Shown here in pieces: positions 18,057 to 30,129 of a stretch of DNA of 39,427 nucleotides. The stretch spans positions 1 to 39,427 of the forward strand of contig JAENRP010000384.1 of the NCBI GenBank assembly GCA_024741835.1, given 5' to 3'. The notes beneath the pieces are model-generated. The model saw nothing but the letters and a program-made list of their open reading frames with translations. It did not search any database and had not been told where the DNA came from. The position numbers were made by a program, and so were the translations under genes. Each line of letters starts with the position of its first letter. The stretch's first letter is position 1. Source of the DNA: Diplocarpon mali (taxonomy: Eukaryota > Ascomycota > Leotiomycetes > Helotiales > Drepanopezizaceae).

Positions 18057-19957
18057 ATGACTAAGAAGACCACTAAGAACGACGCTAAGATTAAGCTTAA
18101 TTAGTCCAACTACTAGGAATAGGAACTAGCTACTATTTAAAACTTAGCTATAAATGGCTGTCTCTAATAGGCTATCGGCCCTATTCCTTTAAAATCTGCC
18201 AAATCTAAAGGTAAATAGGAGAAGAAGAACTAGGAGGCTATAGCTACTATAGCTAAAGGCCTTACCCTTAGCCTTAATAGAAAGTATCGCACCTAGATTA
18301 TAGTTGATAATGCTTACGCTCTTTGGAACGCTCTTAAAGCAGAAGAGAGCAAACTTATCGAAAACTCTAAGACTTATATAAACTTGATTAAATAGTTTAA
18401 TAAGGCTAAGTATATTCCTTACTCTAAGTCATTCAATAACTACGTCCTATAACTCGAGAGTATTCAAGCTCTCTTCTAAGGCTATAGCAACCCTTTTAAT
18501 AATACTTAAATGAAAAAGCAATTGCTTAATAGTCTTCTAATAGTTAGAATGTAGAGTTTAATTATAATCAACCTCAAAACCTCTCCTATAACCTTGCAAA
18601 AGATAATTGTTGCAATTCAAAAGTATAAAGTGATATATAAATAAGAGCTAAAGGTAGCACCTATATCTACATAGATAGCTGCGTTAATCGCTAAGGCCTA
18701 CCTTATAAGAGGAAGAGGCCGCGGCAGAAACAGTGGCAGAGATAGCGGTAGTAGCAGTAATAGCAGCAAAGGCAGAGATAGAGGCAGAGGCAGATATAAA
18801 GGCAGAGGTAATAAAGGAAGAGGAGGAATATAATAAGGAGGAATACAAAAGGGAGAAAGAGGAAGGAAATATTATAATTGTAGTAAATCTAGCTATTAGA
18901 AAGCAGAGTGCTAATTAAAAAAGAGAGAAGGAGATAAAGCCAAAGCTTAGATAGCTAAAGATAATACAACCTTATCTATCTACTCTTATTCCTTAAAACG
19001 TAAAGTTGCTTTAATAATAGAAGCTATCGAGACAGCTCTAAGCTCAAAGGCAGATCAGCCTTCTTAGAAAGTAGACTCTAGCGCTATAAGACACTTCTCT
19101 AGTATATAGAACGATTTTATTAAAATCAGGAAGTAGAATAACCTAAAGCAAGTCAGAATAGCAAACAGCGCACTCTTAAAAGCAATTGGCTATAGAGATT
19201 ATATTATTAATAATAAACTGATACTATATAATATATAATACGTTTTATCATTTGGCAATACTCGACTTATATTAGTCTTAAAGCTCGGCGATAATAATAT
19301 TACTATGATCTTTAATAAAGAAGAGGCAAAAGGGTATTAAGGCAATAATATAGTATTTACTATACTATAGCTTAATAGATTATTCACTTTATCTCAATCG
19401 CATACTACTATTGCAATTGAAGCAGATGAAAAGGCTATAAACCTTAGCCTTATACAACCTCTAGAACTAATTAATATGGAGATAATACTGCAAAACTCGA
19501 ATAAAACGGATTCAGAGCTCTTCTATAGGAGACTAGGTCACTTTAACTATACCGAGCTAAAGAAGCTAATTAATGATAACTATAGCTTGAATATAGAAGC
19601 TCGAATCGCTCTTAAAGGAGAGAGAAACTGCGAAAGCTACTTAGTAGGCAGAATGAAGGAGTAATTTAATAAGAAAACAGACATAAGAATAGATAAGATC
19701 TATAGAAGACTCTACGCTAATATATTAAGAACACTACTACTATCAATTAGGGGGTATCGCTACTTCCTATTAGTAGTAGATAACGCCTGCAGATACTATT
19801 AGATAAGGCTACTAAAGAATAAGAGCGCTGATAAGATATAGCCAAAAATCAAAGATTTAAAGAAGCAATTAGAAATAGAGAACTCTATATCAGTAGTATA
19901 CTAGAGGTCTGATAATAGTATAAGAGAGTTTGGAGGCAGATTCTTACTATAGCTATT
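18057..19957 (+). pseudogene. Copia-3 gag-pol, 5' half (gag, zinc knuckle, protease, start of integrase)
   Basis: One frame runs from ATG 18057 to 19957 with many TAA/TAG codons but no change of frame. Visible parts are a copia-type gag (NRKYRT, NAYALWNALKAEES near 18280-18350), an Arg/Gly/Ser-rich stretch at about 18705-18830, a decayed zinc knuckle near 18872-18912, a protease-like VDSSAIRHF near 19072, and the pre-integrase motif LFYRRLGHFNYTELKKLI at about 19515-19570. The integrase start follows (RGYRYFLLVVDNACRYY near 19751-19800; SDN and EFGGRF near 19908-19943). Most stops lie at Gln- or Trp-type positions (CAA, CAG or TGG turned into TAA or TAG), which fits RIP. The frame continues at 35746. 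Confidence 0.85.
19953..19957. repeat. Left target-site duplication of Copia-2 (CTATT)
   Basis: CTATT immediately precedes the left LTR; an identical CTATT follows the right LTR at 35741-35745. Confidence 0.92.
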
Positions 19958-20256
19958 TATAGGTTCTATACCGGTAATCGATATTTACATAAATATAATT
20001 AAGTACTTATTATTAAAAAGAATCTATTATAATATCTATCTATCTTTATATAACTAAGATAGTACCTTTATACCTATAAATGTCCTCTCTCCTATAGTCC
20101 CTCTTAGCTGTATATAAATATCCTTCTAAAGTCCTTTAGCTAAACAGCCGTTTGAAATATATATAAAACCCCTTATATCGCATATGGTATAGCTATATAA
20201 GATAACCCTAGGAATAAGGGCAGCTTGCCTCCTATATAGGAATCTGCATACTAACA
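19958..20256 (-). repeat. 3' LTR of Copia-2
   Basis: 299 bases ending CTAACA on the plus strand (TGTTAG at its start in element orientation). It matches 35442-35740 throughout at the same length. It is richer in A/T than the other copy. The purine-rich AAAAGAGAG just to its right in element orientation could be the polypurine tract. Confidence 0.9.
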
Positions 20257-20890
20257 CTAGCAGTACTCTCTTTTAAAAAGACCTTTTCAATTCGCATAAG
20301 GAAGTACGCAAAACAGGTATATAATAGAGGCAGATCGGTAGCAAATAATCAAATAGTAATAAAGAATAAAATAGCAAAGGCAAATAGCTTAATAGCAAAG
20401 GCAAGTGTAATAGGTAATAAGGATAGTATATAGGAAGTAGAATAGTAAAGATAAATATAAATAGTAAAGAGGGAAAGGAAAGGTATTTAAGTGATAGAAG
20501 CAATCTAAAGTCTTTATTCGAGCCTTATAAAGGTGCGATTATAGTTCGGTTGCGTTTTAATAGGTTCGAGACTCTTTATTAAAGAGTCATCCAGAGTTAT
20601 AATCTATTATAGCTATGAATTATAATAATCTATAGAAGGGAAAAGAGGGGCCTTTAAGAAGGCATATATATCAAGCTTCCCTCCTCCCTTAATCTCTTAA
20701 CTCTAACTCCCACTTCTTATAAGTAGGTCGATTCCTCCTCTTGCTTTTAAATTAATTAACCCTATAGTAGATCTTATCTTATATTATCCTATTAATACTA
20801 TTATCACTATTAGTAAGTGCTCTAATTGTTGGCCAACCTCCTTTAATATATACCTTACTAACTTAGATAGTGCTCAAATGCAATCCTAAG

Positions 20891-21780
20891 GACCTGCCTA
20901 AGGCCTTTTAAGTACTATGCGTATATTATACATATATAATATTAAGAAAAGAGGCTAGTAAGAATAATACCGGCTATATATGCGCGTTTAATACTCTTAC
21001 TTTTAAGAAGTATAACTACTATATTGCGCAGTAGGCAAAGTATATCCTAGTAGGTGCCTTCTAATATCCTCTTGCTTTAATAACCTCTAATAGATATCCG
21101 TTCTAAATACCCATCTAGGCTTAAGATAAGTATATTATCCTTTAGGATACTTAGGTTAGCAGCGATATTAAAGCGATCTAAGAGGCGGCCCAAATCCTAT
21201 CTAAGGAGACTTAGATATAAATCTCTATAGTCCTAAAGACTTAGGATACCCTTTAGCTAGTATAGCTAAACAAAGCTTATACCCTCCGCTAGAGTATCGA
21301 TCTTGCTAATACCTAGCAAGCTATATATGCCTTTGAATCTATTTAATATTAATAACTAACTATTTATAAGATCTATTGCGCGCTATCTAAGGCGGTAATA
21401 CTACCCTTAGGCGCCTTAAGACTTAAGGTGCCAAGGTGCTTAGCTCCCTTTAGTATATAAAGGGGCTATTTAGCTCAGCTAGAGGCCGCTCTCAGGCTCC
21501 CTTTAATAATATCTACTACTAAAAATGCAAGGGCAGATAAGTGCCTTTTAAAAGCTCTTTAAAAGGTAAGGATTTAGATCTTAATAATCTAAATGAATCG
21601 AATCTAAAGGAGATCATAGCTACTCTTACTTAAGTGCAAGCTTAAAAGGAGCAGGCCAACTTAATTGCTATTTTAAATAGTAAGGCCTTTAGGACTTAAG
21701 AGGCTAGGGATCTCTGCCTTAGAAATCCTAGTGCTTAGGATAGGTGCTTATTAAGGGTAGAATTGTTAGTAGATTATTAT
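20891..21780 (+). pseudogene. Decayed antisense accessory frame in the 3' part of Copia-2
   Basis: On the strand opposite to pol, a frame from about 20891 stays coding-like to about 21540 and then continues in another frame to about 21780, with scattered TAA/TAG codons. Visible features are a motif CAFNTLTFKKYNYYIAQ near 20995-21050, an alternating hydrophobic/polar middle part, and a helical-looking end (DLDLNNLNESNLKEIIATL near 21565-21625). It lies between the 3' LTR and the end of pol and runs tail-to-tail with pol. I recognise no family. Stop density here is lower than in the neighbouring frame I checked, but RIP damage makes any call uncertain. Confidence 0.35.
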
Positions 21781-22011
21781 CTTTAGTAATATAATAATCG
21801 CTGCTTTGCCATAGCCTCCTTTTTAAGTACTGCTTAAGTGATAAAAAAAATGCAAGTATACGTAGGTAAGTAAGAAAAGATAAAAAGAAGGTAGTAATAG
21901 CAAGTGTAGGAATATATCTCATAGTAAAATAAAAAAATAAATAAAAAAATTGCTAATAACTTGCAATTAAAAATATCGGATATCGTTAATCTAAGACCTT
22001 TTTAGGTCTGG

Positions 22012-22750
22012 TTATACCTTAATAGGCCTTTGTACCTATCCCTCCTTCTTAATAGTTATCGAATTAGTATTTACCAGTTGCTAAAGGGCCTGATTTGGAT
22101 TGGCTTTTATCATAGCGTTAGCAGGGTTGCTAGCGCTATCGATCCAACGTATTTCTATAAGCTCCCTATTCTTATACGATTGTCGAATAGCTATTATATC
22201 GATTATTAATCGCTTCTCCTTTATAGTACCTAATTTGATGATACACTTATATAAGGAGAGGGAATCTATATATATAATAGTAAGGAGGCGGGATAGACTT
22301 AGCTTAGCTATCACTATATCGATTATTATAGCTATAGAAACTAGCATATCAATACCTGCTACTATAGCATATAGTTCAAAGGCTAGTACAGCTCTTATCA
22401 CTCTCTTATACTTTATTAAGCTATAGTATAGAATATTGCCTTTTAAAGTAAACTGCGATTCTCCTTCCTCTTTAATAGCTAGTATAATAATATAGCTAAT
22501 CTGCGAGCTTAAATCCTTATTATTGGCAAAAGATCTATTAATAAATGTAAATAGTTTAGCGTTTTGCAAATTAATAGCAAAGTAGGTCAGGCCTCTTTTA
22601 AGGTTATTTCAGATCTAATTAAGTCGCTTATTCAGATTCTCTATATCTTAAACTATTAGATCTTAGTATTAGGCTACAGCTAATAAATCGAAGGAAGCTT
22701 CTAGCTAGCAGATTATAGCTAAATAAGCTCCCCTTGCTCTCTACTCTAGG
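22012..22750 (-). pseudogene. Copia-2 pol, 3' end (connection and RNase H)
   Basis: The minus strand here reads the end of a copia polyprotein. A connection segment (LEASFDLLAVA, DIENLNKRL) is followed by the RNase H core: AKLFTFINRSFANNKDLSSQ, a region ending AVLAFELYAIVAGID, a DSLSLYKCIIKLGT segment, and the tail RQSYKNRELIEIRWIDSAS then NPANAMIKANPNQAL. The region 22081-22569 happens to be free of stops. pol ends at TAA 22012-22014. The upstream part of the gene lies at 30333 and beyond, because Copia-1 inserted at 22751-22755. The frame is continuous across that junction once one TATTA is removed. Confidence 0.88.
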
Positions 22751-22755
22751 TATTA
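22751..22755. repeat. Left target-site duplication of Copia-1 (TATTA)
   Basis: TATTA precedes the left LTR; the same five bases follow the right LTR at 30328-30332. Confidence 0.93.
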
Positions 22756-22953
22756 TGTAGTGCGGTCGGCTGGAGGGCCTTCATTGGGTCGCTTAGGAGG
22801 CTTGCTAATATAGATAAAGATGATTGATTGTATTATTATCTAGTATATATCTGGTAAGGAGACTTCGGAAAGAAAAGGGAGAGTCTATAACTTAATAGGA
22901 GTTATGTAAAGGGTCTCTAGAATAAGTGGAGACTCCGCCTATTCTATATAATA
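22756..22953 (-). repeat. 3' LTR of Copia-1
   Basis: 198 bases starting TGTAGTGCGGTCGG on the plus strand; same length as and colinear with 30130-30327, and homologous to the solo LTR at 10237-10433. Confidence 0.95.
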
Positions 22954-24410
22954 TACCCTCTAGTTAGGCGATGCTCTTAGAATCGCTTAGCTATATAGAT
23001 AAAACAAAAGAAAGAATAGCAGTTATAAAGAAAAGAGGCTCTATCTTACGTATTGCCCCTTTAAAGGTCGTTCCTTTTAAAATAAGAAGGGTTGCTATAA
23101 GCAATAAGCGCGCTTAAGAATCTTCGCAATTCTATACTAGTGCTCTATTAGGCTTTCCATAGAGTATTTCCATCGCAGAGGTTCTCCTTCCCTTCTTTTA
23201 AAAATAACCCTCCTTTATTATTCAAAATATCGTCTTTATACTAATAATTTTAAATATAGAAGGAACTCCTGCTTATTATAGCCCCGGCCGCCCTTATAAA
23301 GTAAGACCCTTAAAGTCCCTATACCCTGCGTTATACTAACTTTGCGCTAGGTCGCTAGCGCTCTTACAAGAGCTAGAACCTTATCTTAGTCCTCTTAGCG
23401 CCTACTAAGTAATAAGCCGCCGCCGCTATCCCTGCTGCTGCCGCCGCCCTTGCTACCGCCGCCGCTACTTAAGAGCCCCGCCCCTGCTGCGCGCCATATG
23501 CCTAAGCCTATAATAGAGCGCAATAACGCATATATGCGTTATATTATATGCAAAAGCACTAGCAATCTCGATTATCAGTGCTTTAATAGCACCTTTAATG
23601 CGCATTACATTCATTATATAGTATTAAGCAACAGCTGCTAGCAGGCTAGCAGACCTCTCCTCGCCTTTTAAAAGGCTATCGTATCGGCCTACGCCCGCAG
23701 TGCCTTTAAAGAGGAGATAGCGCTACTGCTAAATGCAATAAAGGGTGCGCTTTAAAGCTTCTATAGTACGTCTTATTAAGTCTTATTAAATTCTAGGCTG
23801 ATTTTTAAAAGATAAGAGCGATTAGACCCTAATGCTAAGAGGGCTTGCTACTCCCGCGAGTAGTAGTGCTGCTACCTCCCCTGCTCTTAGCATCCTATTT
23901 GCGTTCGCCGCCGGCCTATCCTTTGCCGCCCTATTTCCCCTGCTCGCCGCCGCCGCTACTCCTATCCCTGCTGCCGCTGCCGCCGACCCCTTTATATCTC
24001 CCTTCGTCTCCCTAGCCCCTACTATCGCCGCTCCCGCCTTTGCCGCCGCCCCTGCCGCACCCCCTGCCTTCGCCCCTGCTATCGCTAGTGTGTTTGCTAG
24101 CAGGCCTCTGGCCGAGGGAGTGCCTCTAAGCCTCTCTTAAGAGGAGATTTATACAGAGCTTATAGCTATAGCTTCACGGCTCCTAGCCTTAGCTAAGAGG
24201 ATCTAAGGAAGGGTTGCGCCTTATAATAGCGGCTTAAGAACATTACCTATTCTTATATTTTTAGAAAAGGAGAAGCTTCTATAATGCACTTTATAAGAGA
24301 AAACAAATAAACGTAATTATAAGAGAGTAGGAGCTTATAAGTATAAGTCTCTTAATAATAAGTGACTACTCGCTAGCAAGTACAAGTTATTAAACGATTA
24401 TTTAAAAGCT
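22954..24410. other. 3' region of Copia-1 beyond pol, with GCC-rich tracts
   Basis: About 1.45 kb between the end of pol and the 3' LTR. It holds GC-rich, GCC/GCT-triplet tracts (about 23408-23475 and 23905-24110) that stand out in the AT-rich block. They contain few CpA or TpG sites, so RIP would have had little to mutate. The Ala/Pro-rich plus-strand frame at 23832-24140 is largely a product of the triplet composition. Confidence 0.6.
23498..24250 (+). pseudogene. Decayed antisense accessory frame in the 3' part of Copia-1
   Basis: A plus-strand frame with ATG at 23498 begins MPKPIIERNNAYMRYIICKS and continues with CFNSTFNAHYIHYIVLSNSC, then a helical-looking part (FKEEIALLLNAIKGAL near 23711-23757), to about 23870, with only a few TAA/TAG/TGA codons. 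Beyond that the Ala/Pro-rich segment is in another frame. It runs tail-to-tail with pol, which ends at 24411. The Cys and Tyr spacing recalls a metal-binding cysteine cluster in which some Cys codons may have become Tyr (TGT to TAT), but that is inference. No family is recognised. Confidence 0.35.
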
Positions 24411-27400
24411 TTAAAGGTTTAATAAATAAACGAAGCTTTTAAACTTCTAGCGGTCCAGGTTCTTAGTAAGCCTATCTGCGTGCATCTCCCTAGTAGGGAG
24501 GTAGATTATCTAGAAGCTTCCTCTTTAGTACTCTTAATGGATTTATATATTACTAATTTCGATATATTAAAGGCTTATCTTAATCTTCTTATTCTCTATA
24601 ATAATTAGCCGAATTGTCTATTAATTATCGCAATATATATTCCATTTAAAGAGGGAGTTTATGCGAATCTCCTTAAAGAGGCGTTTTATAGCTATCATCT
24701 CCTTCGCAATAGAAACTATACTATAGAGTTCTACTTTAATAGAGGAGAGCGTAATAGTCGCTTGGCGATTCGCTTTTCAAATAATCGGTCCTTTAAATAA
24801 GAAGAAGACGTATCCTTAAGAGGATCTGCAGGTCTCTCGGTCATCTTTAAAAGAAGCATTTAAAGACGCGACCAGTTGGTATTCCCTAGCCTTAAAGCTA
24901 TAGGCAATTCTTAAGAAGCGCGTACTATATAGGTATTAAAGCGTCTAGTCTGCAGCTAAGAGGTGCTTAAAGCTTAGATTAGTTAGGAAGAAAGATAGTT
25001 AGGAGGCTGCGAACGCAACATCTAAGCGTATTATAATCGCTATATAAAGAATAGAGCTTATTTTCTCTTAGTACTCCTTTACCTTTTCTAGAGAAGCTTG
25101 CCTTAAGTTTTTAATAAACTCCTTCTTTAATAGTAGAGTACTAGGCACTCTCTTTATATTAGCTCTAAACTTTTAAGCGATCTTCTTAATATAGGTATCA
25201 TAAACTAAAGAGATCCTCTTTACCTTCCTATCTTAAATAATCCTTACTCTAAAGAACCAGGAGATATCTCTTATAATAGTAAGCTTATACGCCCTCTTTA
25301 GGTCTTTAATCAGATAAGTCGCCCGATCTAGGTTAAAGGCCTTATATAATACTTGAATATCGTTAATATAAAACGCTATAAAGACTATACGATCCTTTAT
25401 TATAAAAATACAAGGCTCTTTGCTTAGTAGCTCAAGTTAAAGGCCCTTAAGCGTTCCTGCGAAGTTCCTATACTATAGCGCTAGAGAGTCTTTCAGCCTA
25501 TAGAGCGCGCGATCCAGTTCTACTACCATACTAGAGCGCTTAAAGCCATCTAGTAGGAAGCATATGACTAAAGCACTCCTTAGGTCTTTAAGAGCGTTAA
25601 CAAATGTATTAATAATATCGAACTACTTTACTTCTATATTAAAGTATATAGCAAGCGCTATTAGTACCTTAAAAGACCTTGCTGCAAGCGTAGCTATATA
25701 GGTTAAGAAAATTAAAGCTTTGTCTTAAAGATCCCCTTGCACAACTAGCCGTAATCAGCACTTTAAAAGCTCGCTAAAGCTATTAACCTTATAGGTAAAA
25801 ACCCATTTTAATAGTATTAGCAAGGGCTTTGAGTAATCCCTTTATACGATTCTCTAGCAACTTTAAGATTTCAAATTCCTAATCTCCTAGCGCCCTCCTT
25901 CTTTAAATCGTTTATTAAAAGGGTGCTTCTCTAAGTCTAGCCATCCTTTCGAAGGCTTTAGCAAAGAGCCTTAATGCTATAAGCGGTTAGGAGACTGCGC
26001 TCTATCCTTTGCCTAATTATCAACTGCAGCTTTAATAACTGCATAAACCGTCAAATAGTCCTTCTTATCCTCCCTTGTCTATTCGTTCGCTTAAAAGGTT
26101 GATATAAACTCCTGCGTATATAAGGAGCAAGGTAAATCAATATTACTTTAAGAGAGTATATACTCTAAAGCAGTAGTATACACTTTTGAAGTCTCCTATT
26201 GCTTAACGCTTAAGCATCTTATCCTCTTTTACTTAAGAAGAGGGAGTTCCTCCTTGCGCTTTTCTCTATAAGTCTCTTCCTCTATTTTTATTATTGCTAA
26301 AGGTTCCTTTAAGAGTTTAGGTAGCTTTATCTCCTAAGCCTATAGTCTCTAAGCTAGTATTATAACTTAAGGTATTATATTATTAGGGCCTACTCCTTTT
26401 ACTAAGTCGCTTCTTATAAGACTGTTAAAGCTCCTCCTGGATCTTAGCAGCAGTGCCTCTAGCCTTCTATTAAAGTTTACTAAGGCCTGCCTTTATAACT
26501 AAAGACTCTATCTTAAAGCCCTTAAGCCATCTCTATTCCTATATAGAATAGCGGCTAAAGATCTGCCAATTACCTTATAAAACTCGTCTTTAGAGACTCC
26601 CTTAAAGTCGTCTATAGTTCCTTCTTTAATAAGGCCTCTATAGGGAATCATCACCCTTAAGCTTTAGTCGCCATTTGCCTTCTTAAAGACTGGCAAAGTG
26701 GCTTCTAGTTCGCTTGCTTCTACCCTTAAGTTTTTAAGCAGGTCTCTTAGAGAATTTGGATTTAAGTTAAGGCCTTCTATATTATTAGTTAAAGGTTATA
26801 AAGCAGCATCGGTCTACGATGCAGGCTCTTCTTATATAGCGGCTTCTTCTATAGCGATTGCATTTAGCCTTGCAATAAGCTCTAATTCCTCGAAAATGCC
26901 TTTGAACTTAGCGTCCTAAGCTCCCTCTCCCTCTCTAATCAATTAAAGGGTTGTCTTAAGTTCCTAGCGCAATATAGGGTTTGCGCACTTAGCTTCTAGA
27001 TTATAAAAGAGAGACTCGTCGAATTCGATATTATAAGTTATTATTACTCGCCAAAGCATAGGAACCTAGATTCTATAAACATTAGAGGTAATATATCTAA
27101 TTAAGTAACCTAGGTGCCCTTATAGTTCAATTTTAAAGGTTTAGCAGTCCCTCCTCGCCTCCCTCTCCTTAATTAAAGGGTATATGCAAGCGCTATACAT
27201 ATAAATGCAACTCTAGTTGGGCTTTAAGCTCGCCATTATCTGCTTAATAAGCAGCAGCTTATAAAATCGAAAATACTGCTTAAACCAACTATAAAGAGCC
27301 TCGCTTAATAAGATCATCTTCTTCCTAGCGAGTAGGGAAATGTTATAAAGGTATATAGCAGCCTCTACAACCTTTAGCCAAAGGCTTGCTAGAAGCCTAG

Positions 27401-30103
27401 TATAGATCCTCATTTTAATAAAGCGTTTAATCAACTCCCTTCCTACTCGCTCTGCGCCTCTATTAGGTTAGTATATATAGGTAGGAGTAAGCTCTAAATC
27501 GATTCCCTCCTCTTTTACCTATCTTTAGTACTTTATAAGAAAGTCTTCCTTTAGGGAGATCACTAAAGTATTATTATCTTATCTAATCTTGCAAATAGAA
27601 AGCCTATATTAGCGTTTTACCTATGCTTTAAAGGCCTAAAGGACCTCTATAACTATATCTCCGCCTTTCGATCTTAATAGGAATATCTAAAGTATACCGC
27701 TATATTTATCCTTAATTAAAAGAACCTATAAGCAACTATTATATAAGTTGTTTAGAAAGTTAAAGAGATCCTAAGAGATCCTAAAGAAGGGCCTTAGAGA
27801 TCGGTTCTTAAAGGTAGCGCGAGAAATAACTTGCCTAGCAGACGCTACTGCGCATATAAGGCACTCTAGCCTTTGTATTCCCCTGATCTTCACTCCTTTA
27901 GCGCACTTGACTAGCGCTTAAAGAGCCTCTGCGCCTAGGTAGCTAGCGCGAAAGTGCCAAATATACGCGTTATTATCCCGCACCCTAGTAGGTATATAGC
28001 TAGACTAGAACCTATTATAAAGCATTATCTCAGCTATAGGGAATGCTATTAAGGCAGAGAAGTTATATTAAAGCATATTTAGGAGATCTAAATAGTTAAT
28101 AGGCTTATATTTAAAGAAAATAAGATTATAGCAACGCTCTAATTAAGCTCACTTTATAAAATCTCTAATACTTTTAAAGCGCAAAGTGAGGTCTACCCTA
28201 GAGTATTAAAAACCCTTATCTGCAAAGAGCCTCTTTAAGATAATATTAGTAGTAAACTCCTTTATAATAGTAATATTGCAAAGCGTTATTCCTATAGGAG
28301 AGCTATTACACTATAGAAGAGAGTCTACTATATATCTATCACCTCTTTTAATAATTAAGAGTCTTAAGGTACCTGCTTTAATATATTGCTATAAGTCGCT
28401 AGAAGGCTTAAAGGTACTTGCAATAAGTAAATCCTTTAAATTAATAATATAAGTGGCTACGCAATTATTAAAGAGCATACTTAAGGAGAGCGGGTGGCGT
28501 TTTAGCTTAGAGAGGTGGTAGATGTTAAACGATTCTTTAAAAGCGTTAAAGGCAAAGGGATCTATTACTATAAAGACTAGTAAGTTCTCCCTTTTGCTGC
28601 TTAAACTGTCTTCCTTAAAGGCTAAAGCCTTTCCCTTGAATTTGTCAATCGCTATTACTATAATATCATTCTCCTTAAGCTATGCTTAGAGACCCTTGAA
28701 CTAGTCTCTTGCGTTTAAAGCCTTTTATATTTATAGGACCTCCTCTTGCAAGGGGAGAACCTTTATATTTTCCTTACGCCTATCTATAGCATATAACAGT
28801 TTCCGATAGTCCTAGGGCTTCTAATAGTGATTTTTAGAGCCTCTACAAAGGCACTTAGGCCTAATCTCCCTCTTAGAGCTTATAGAGCGATTTCGGGAGC
28901 TGCTCGCTAGAGCTTGCAAAAGGGTTTTAGCATTTAAGAGAAACTCTTAAGTAGTAAAAACTGCTAGCCCTTTATTATCGATCGCTCTATTGGATTTAAT
29001 ACTCGCTAGGGCGCGGCTCAACTATATTAGGTCGTACTTGCATAAGGTTCCTATTTGCTTATTAGTAATAATTTCCTCCTTTAAGCGAGTCGCCCAACTC
29101 GGATTAATCTTTACTATAACTAAGTCTAAAAAGTTAGTAACTCCTAGTCTCCCTTTAATCTTAGGAAGACTGTATTACTCTATTAGGCAGTACGCCTTCT
29201 ACTACTCCTAGATCTACTGCTAAGTATTAGTTCTCTTAGTTTTACTTTAGCATAATATATTATAGTATTAAAGCCTTATCTAAGACTGAATAGCCTTATT
29301 AGAAGGCGCAATATTACGCTTTAAGATAGATACTAAGCCTTAGAGTAAGAATTGCTAGTTAACCAAATTGGCATATAAGTCGTTAGTAGTAGTTCCACTT
29401 ATAGGAGTATCTCTATTAGGTATTAAGGAAGAGAGCTTTTCAGCTTGGATTTATACTTAAGCCATCGCAGAAGCTAAGAGCGTTCTATCAACGGTCTTAG
29501 AGACCTATTCTAAGAGTAGCTTATAGTATTTGCATTAGGTCTTTTAAGTTTCCTTACGCAAGTGGTATTCCTTTATTAGGATTTTATATTCATCCTTAAT
29601 ATCCTTATAAGAAGCCTATAGAAGAGGAGCCTTTAACAGATCTCTTAAGGGAAAGCGGGCGTAAATCTATTTAAATGGAGTCGCTGCATACTCTTTATAT
29701 AACCTCGCGTATACTACGCAAAGGTTAGCCGTTTCTAGTTCCTTAAGCTCCTATATAGAGGGAGCTTAAGGCTCAGTCTTTATAATTGACTTAAATAGGA
29801 GTCTCAGATCGGCAAAAATAGTGATATTATAGAGCTTAGCGAAGAATATATATTTACTAAACCACTTCACCTAAGAGGTAAAGGTATTAAAGTAAGGCTT
29901 AAAGATGCTTAAAGAGTTAGACATTTTAAATAGAGTCTAGTGAAAAAGGTTAAGTATATAAATAAGGTTTGCAAATAAAGTTCGATCGGAAAATGGAGAT
30001 TTATTAATTGAAAATAAAGGTCCTTTGAGTTATTATAAGTACTTGAAAAGTCGGTCAAGAGCTTAAAGGGCCCTTTAGCCGGTTGCATGCGAAGAGAAAG
30101 CAT
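24411..30103 (-). pseudogene. Copia-1 gag-pol polyprotein gene, inactivated
   Basis: Starts at ATG 30103 (MLSLRMQPAKGPFKLLTDFS) and ends at TAA 24411-24413. On the minus strand, in order: gag (to about 28900); a decayed zinc knuckle near 28800-28860; a pre-integrase Cys motif and integrase (DLFNFL near 27750, DKYSG near 27710, SLKEDFLIKY near 27540, GAERVGREL near 27440); the integrase tail with KVVEAAIYLYN at about 27340-27375; reverse transcriptase (KWVFTYKVNSF near 25800, FVNALKDLR near 25600, FIAFYINDIQVLYK near 25345-25386, where most copia enzymes have YVDD); and RNase H (QATITLSS near 24750, YCDN near 24630, the DAR/TKN-type tail to 24411). Stop codons occur throughout, mostly at Gln/Trp-type positions, and a few frame changes are present. 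It is a dead copy. Confidence 0.88.
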
Positions 30104-30113
30104 ATTAAAGTGC

Positions 30114-30129
30114 TTATAGGGCTTATAAC
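30114..30129 (-). promoter_or_regulatory. Primer-binding site of Copia-1, half-tRNA type
   Basis: Directly after the 5' LTR the minus strand reads GTTATAAGCCCTAT. This matches the complement of the anticodon stem-loop of initiator-methionine tRNA (GTTATGAGCCCTGC) except at positions explained by C:G to T:A transitions. Priming from an internally cleaved initiator tRNA is established for Drosophila copia and yeast Ty5. Confidence 0.6.

Noticed and set aside
20561..20600. A GGTTCGAGA motif resembling a tRNA B box
   Set aside because: No A box, acceptor stem or cloverleaf can be drawn around it; it lies in the Copia-2 3' region.
23832..24140. An Ala/Pro-rich 102-residue protein as a functional gene
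   Set aside because: It starts inside a RIPped element and its composition follows from GCC/GCT triplets. I kept only a low-confidence accessory frame that overlaps it.
24140..25000. Plus-strand coding-like continuation of the Copia-1 accessory frame
   Set aside because: From about 24411 it overlaps the RNase H gene on the other strand, which by itself lowers the stop density of the antisense frame.
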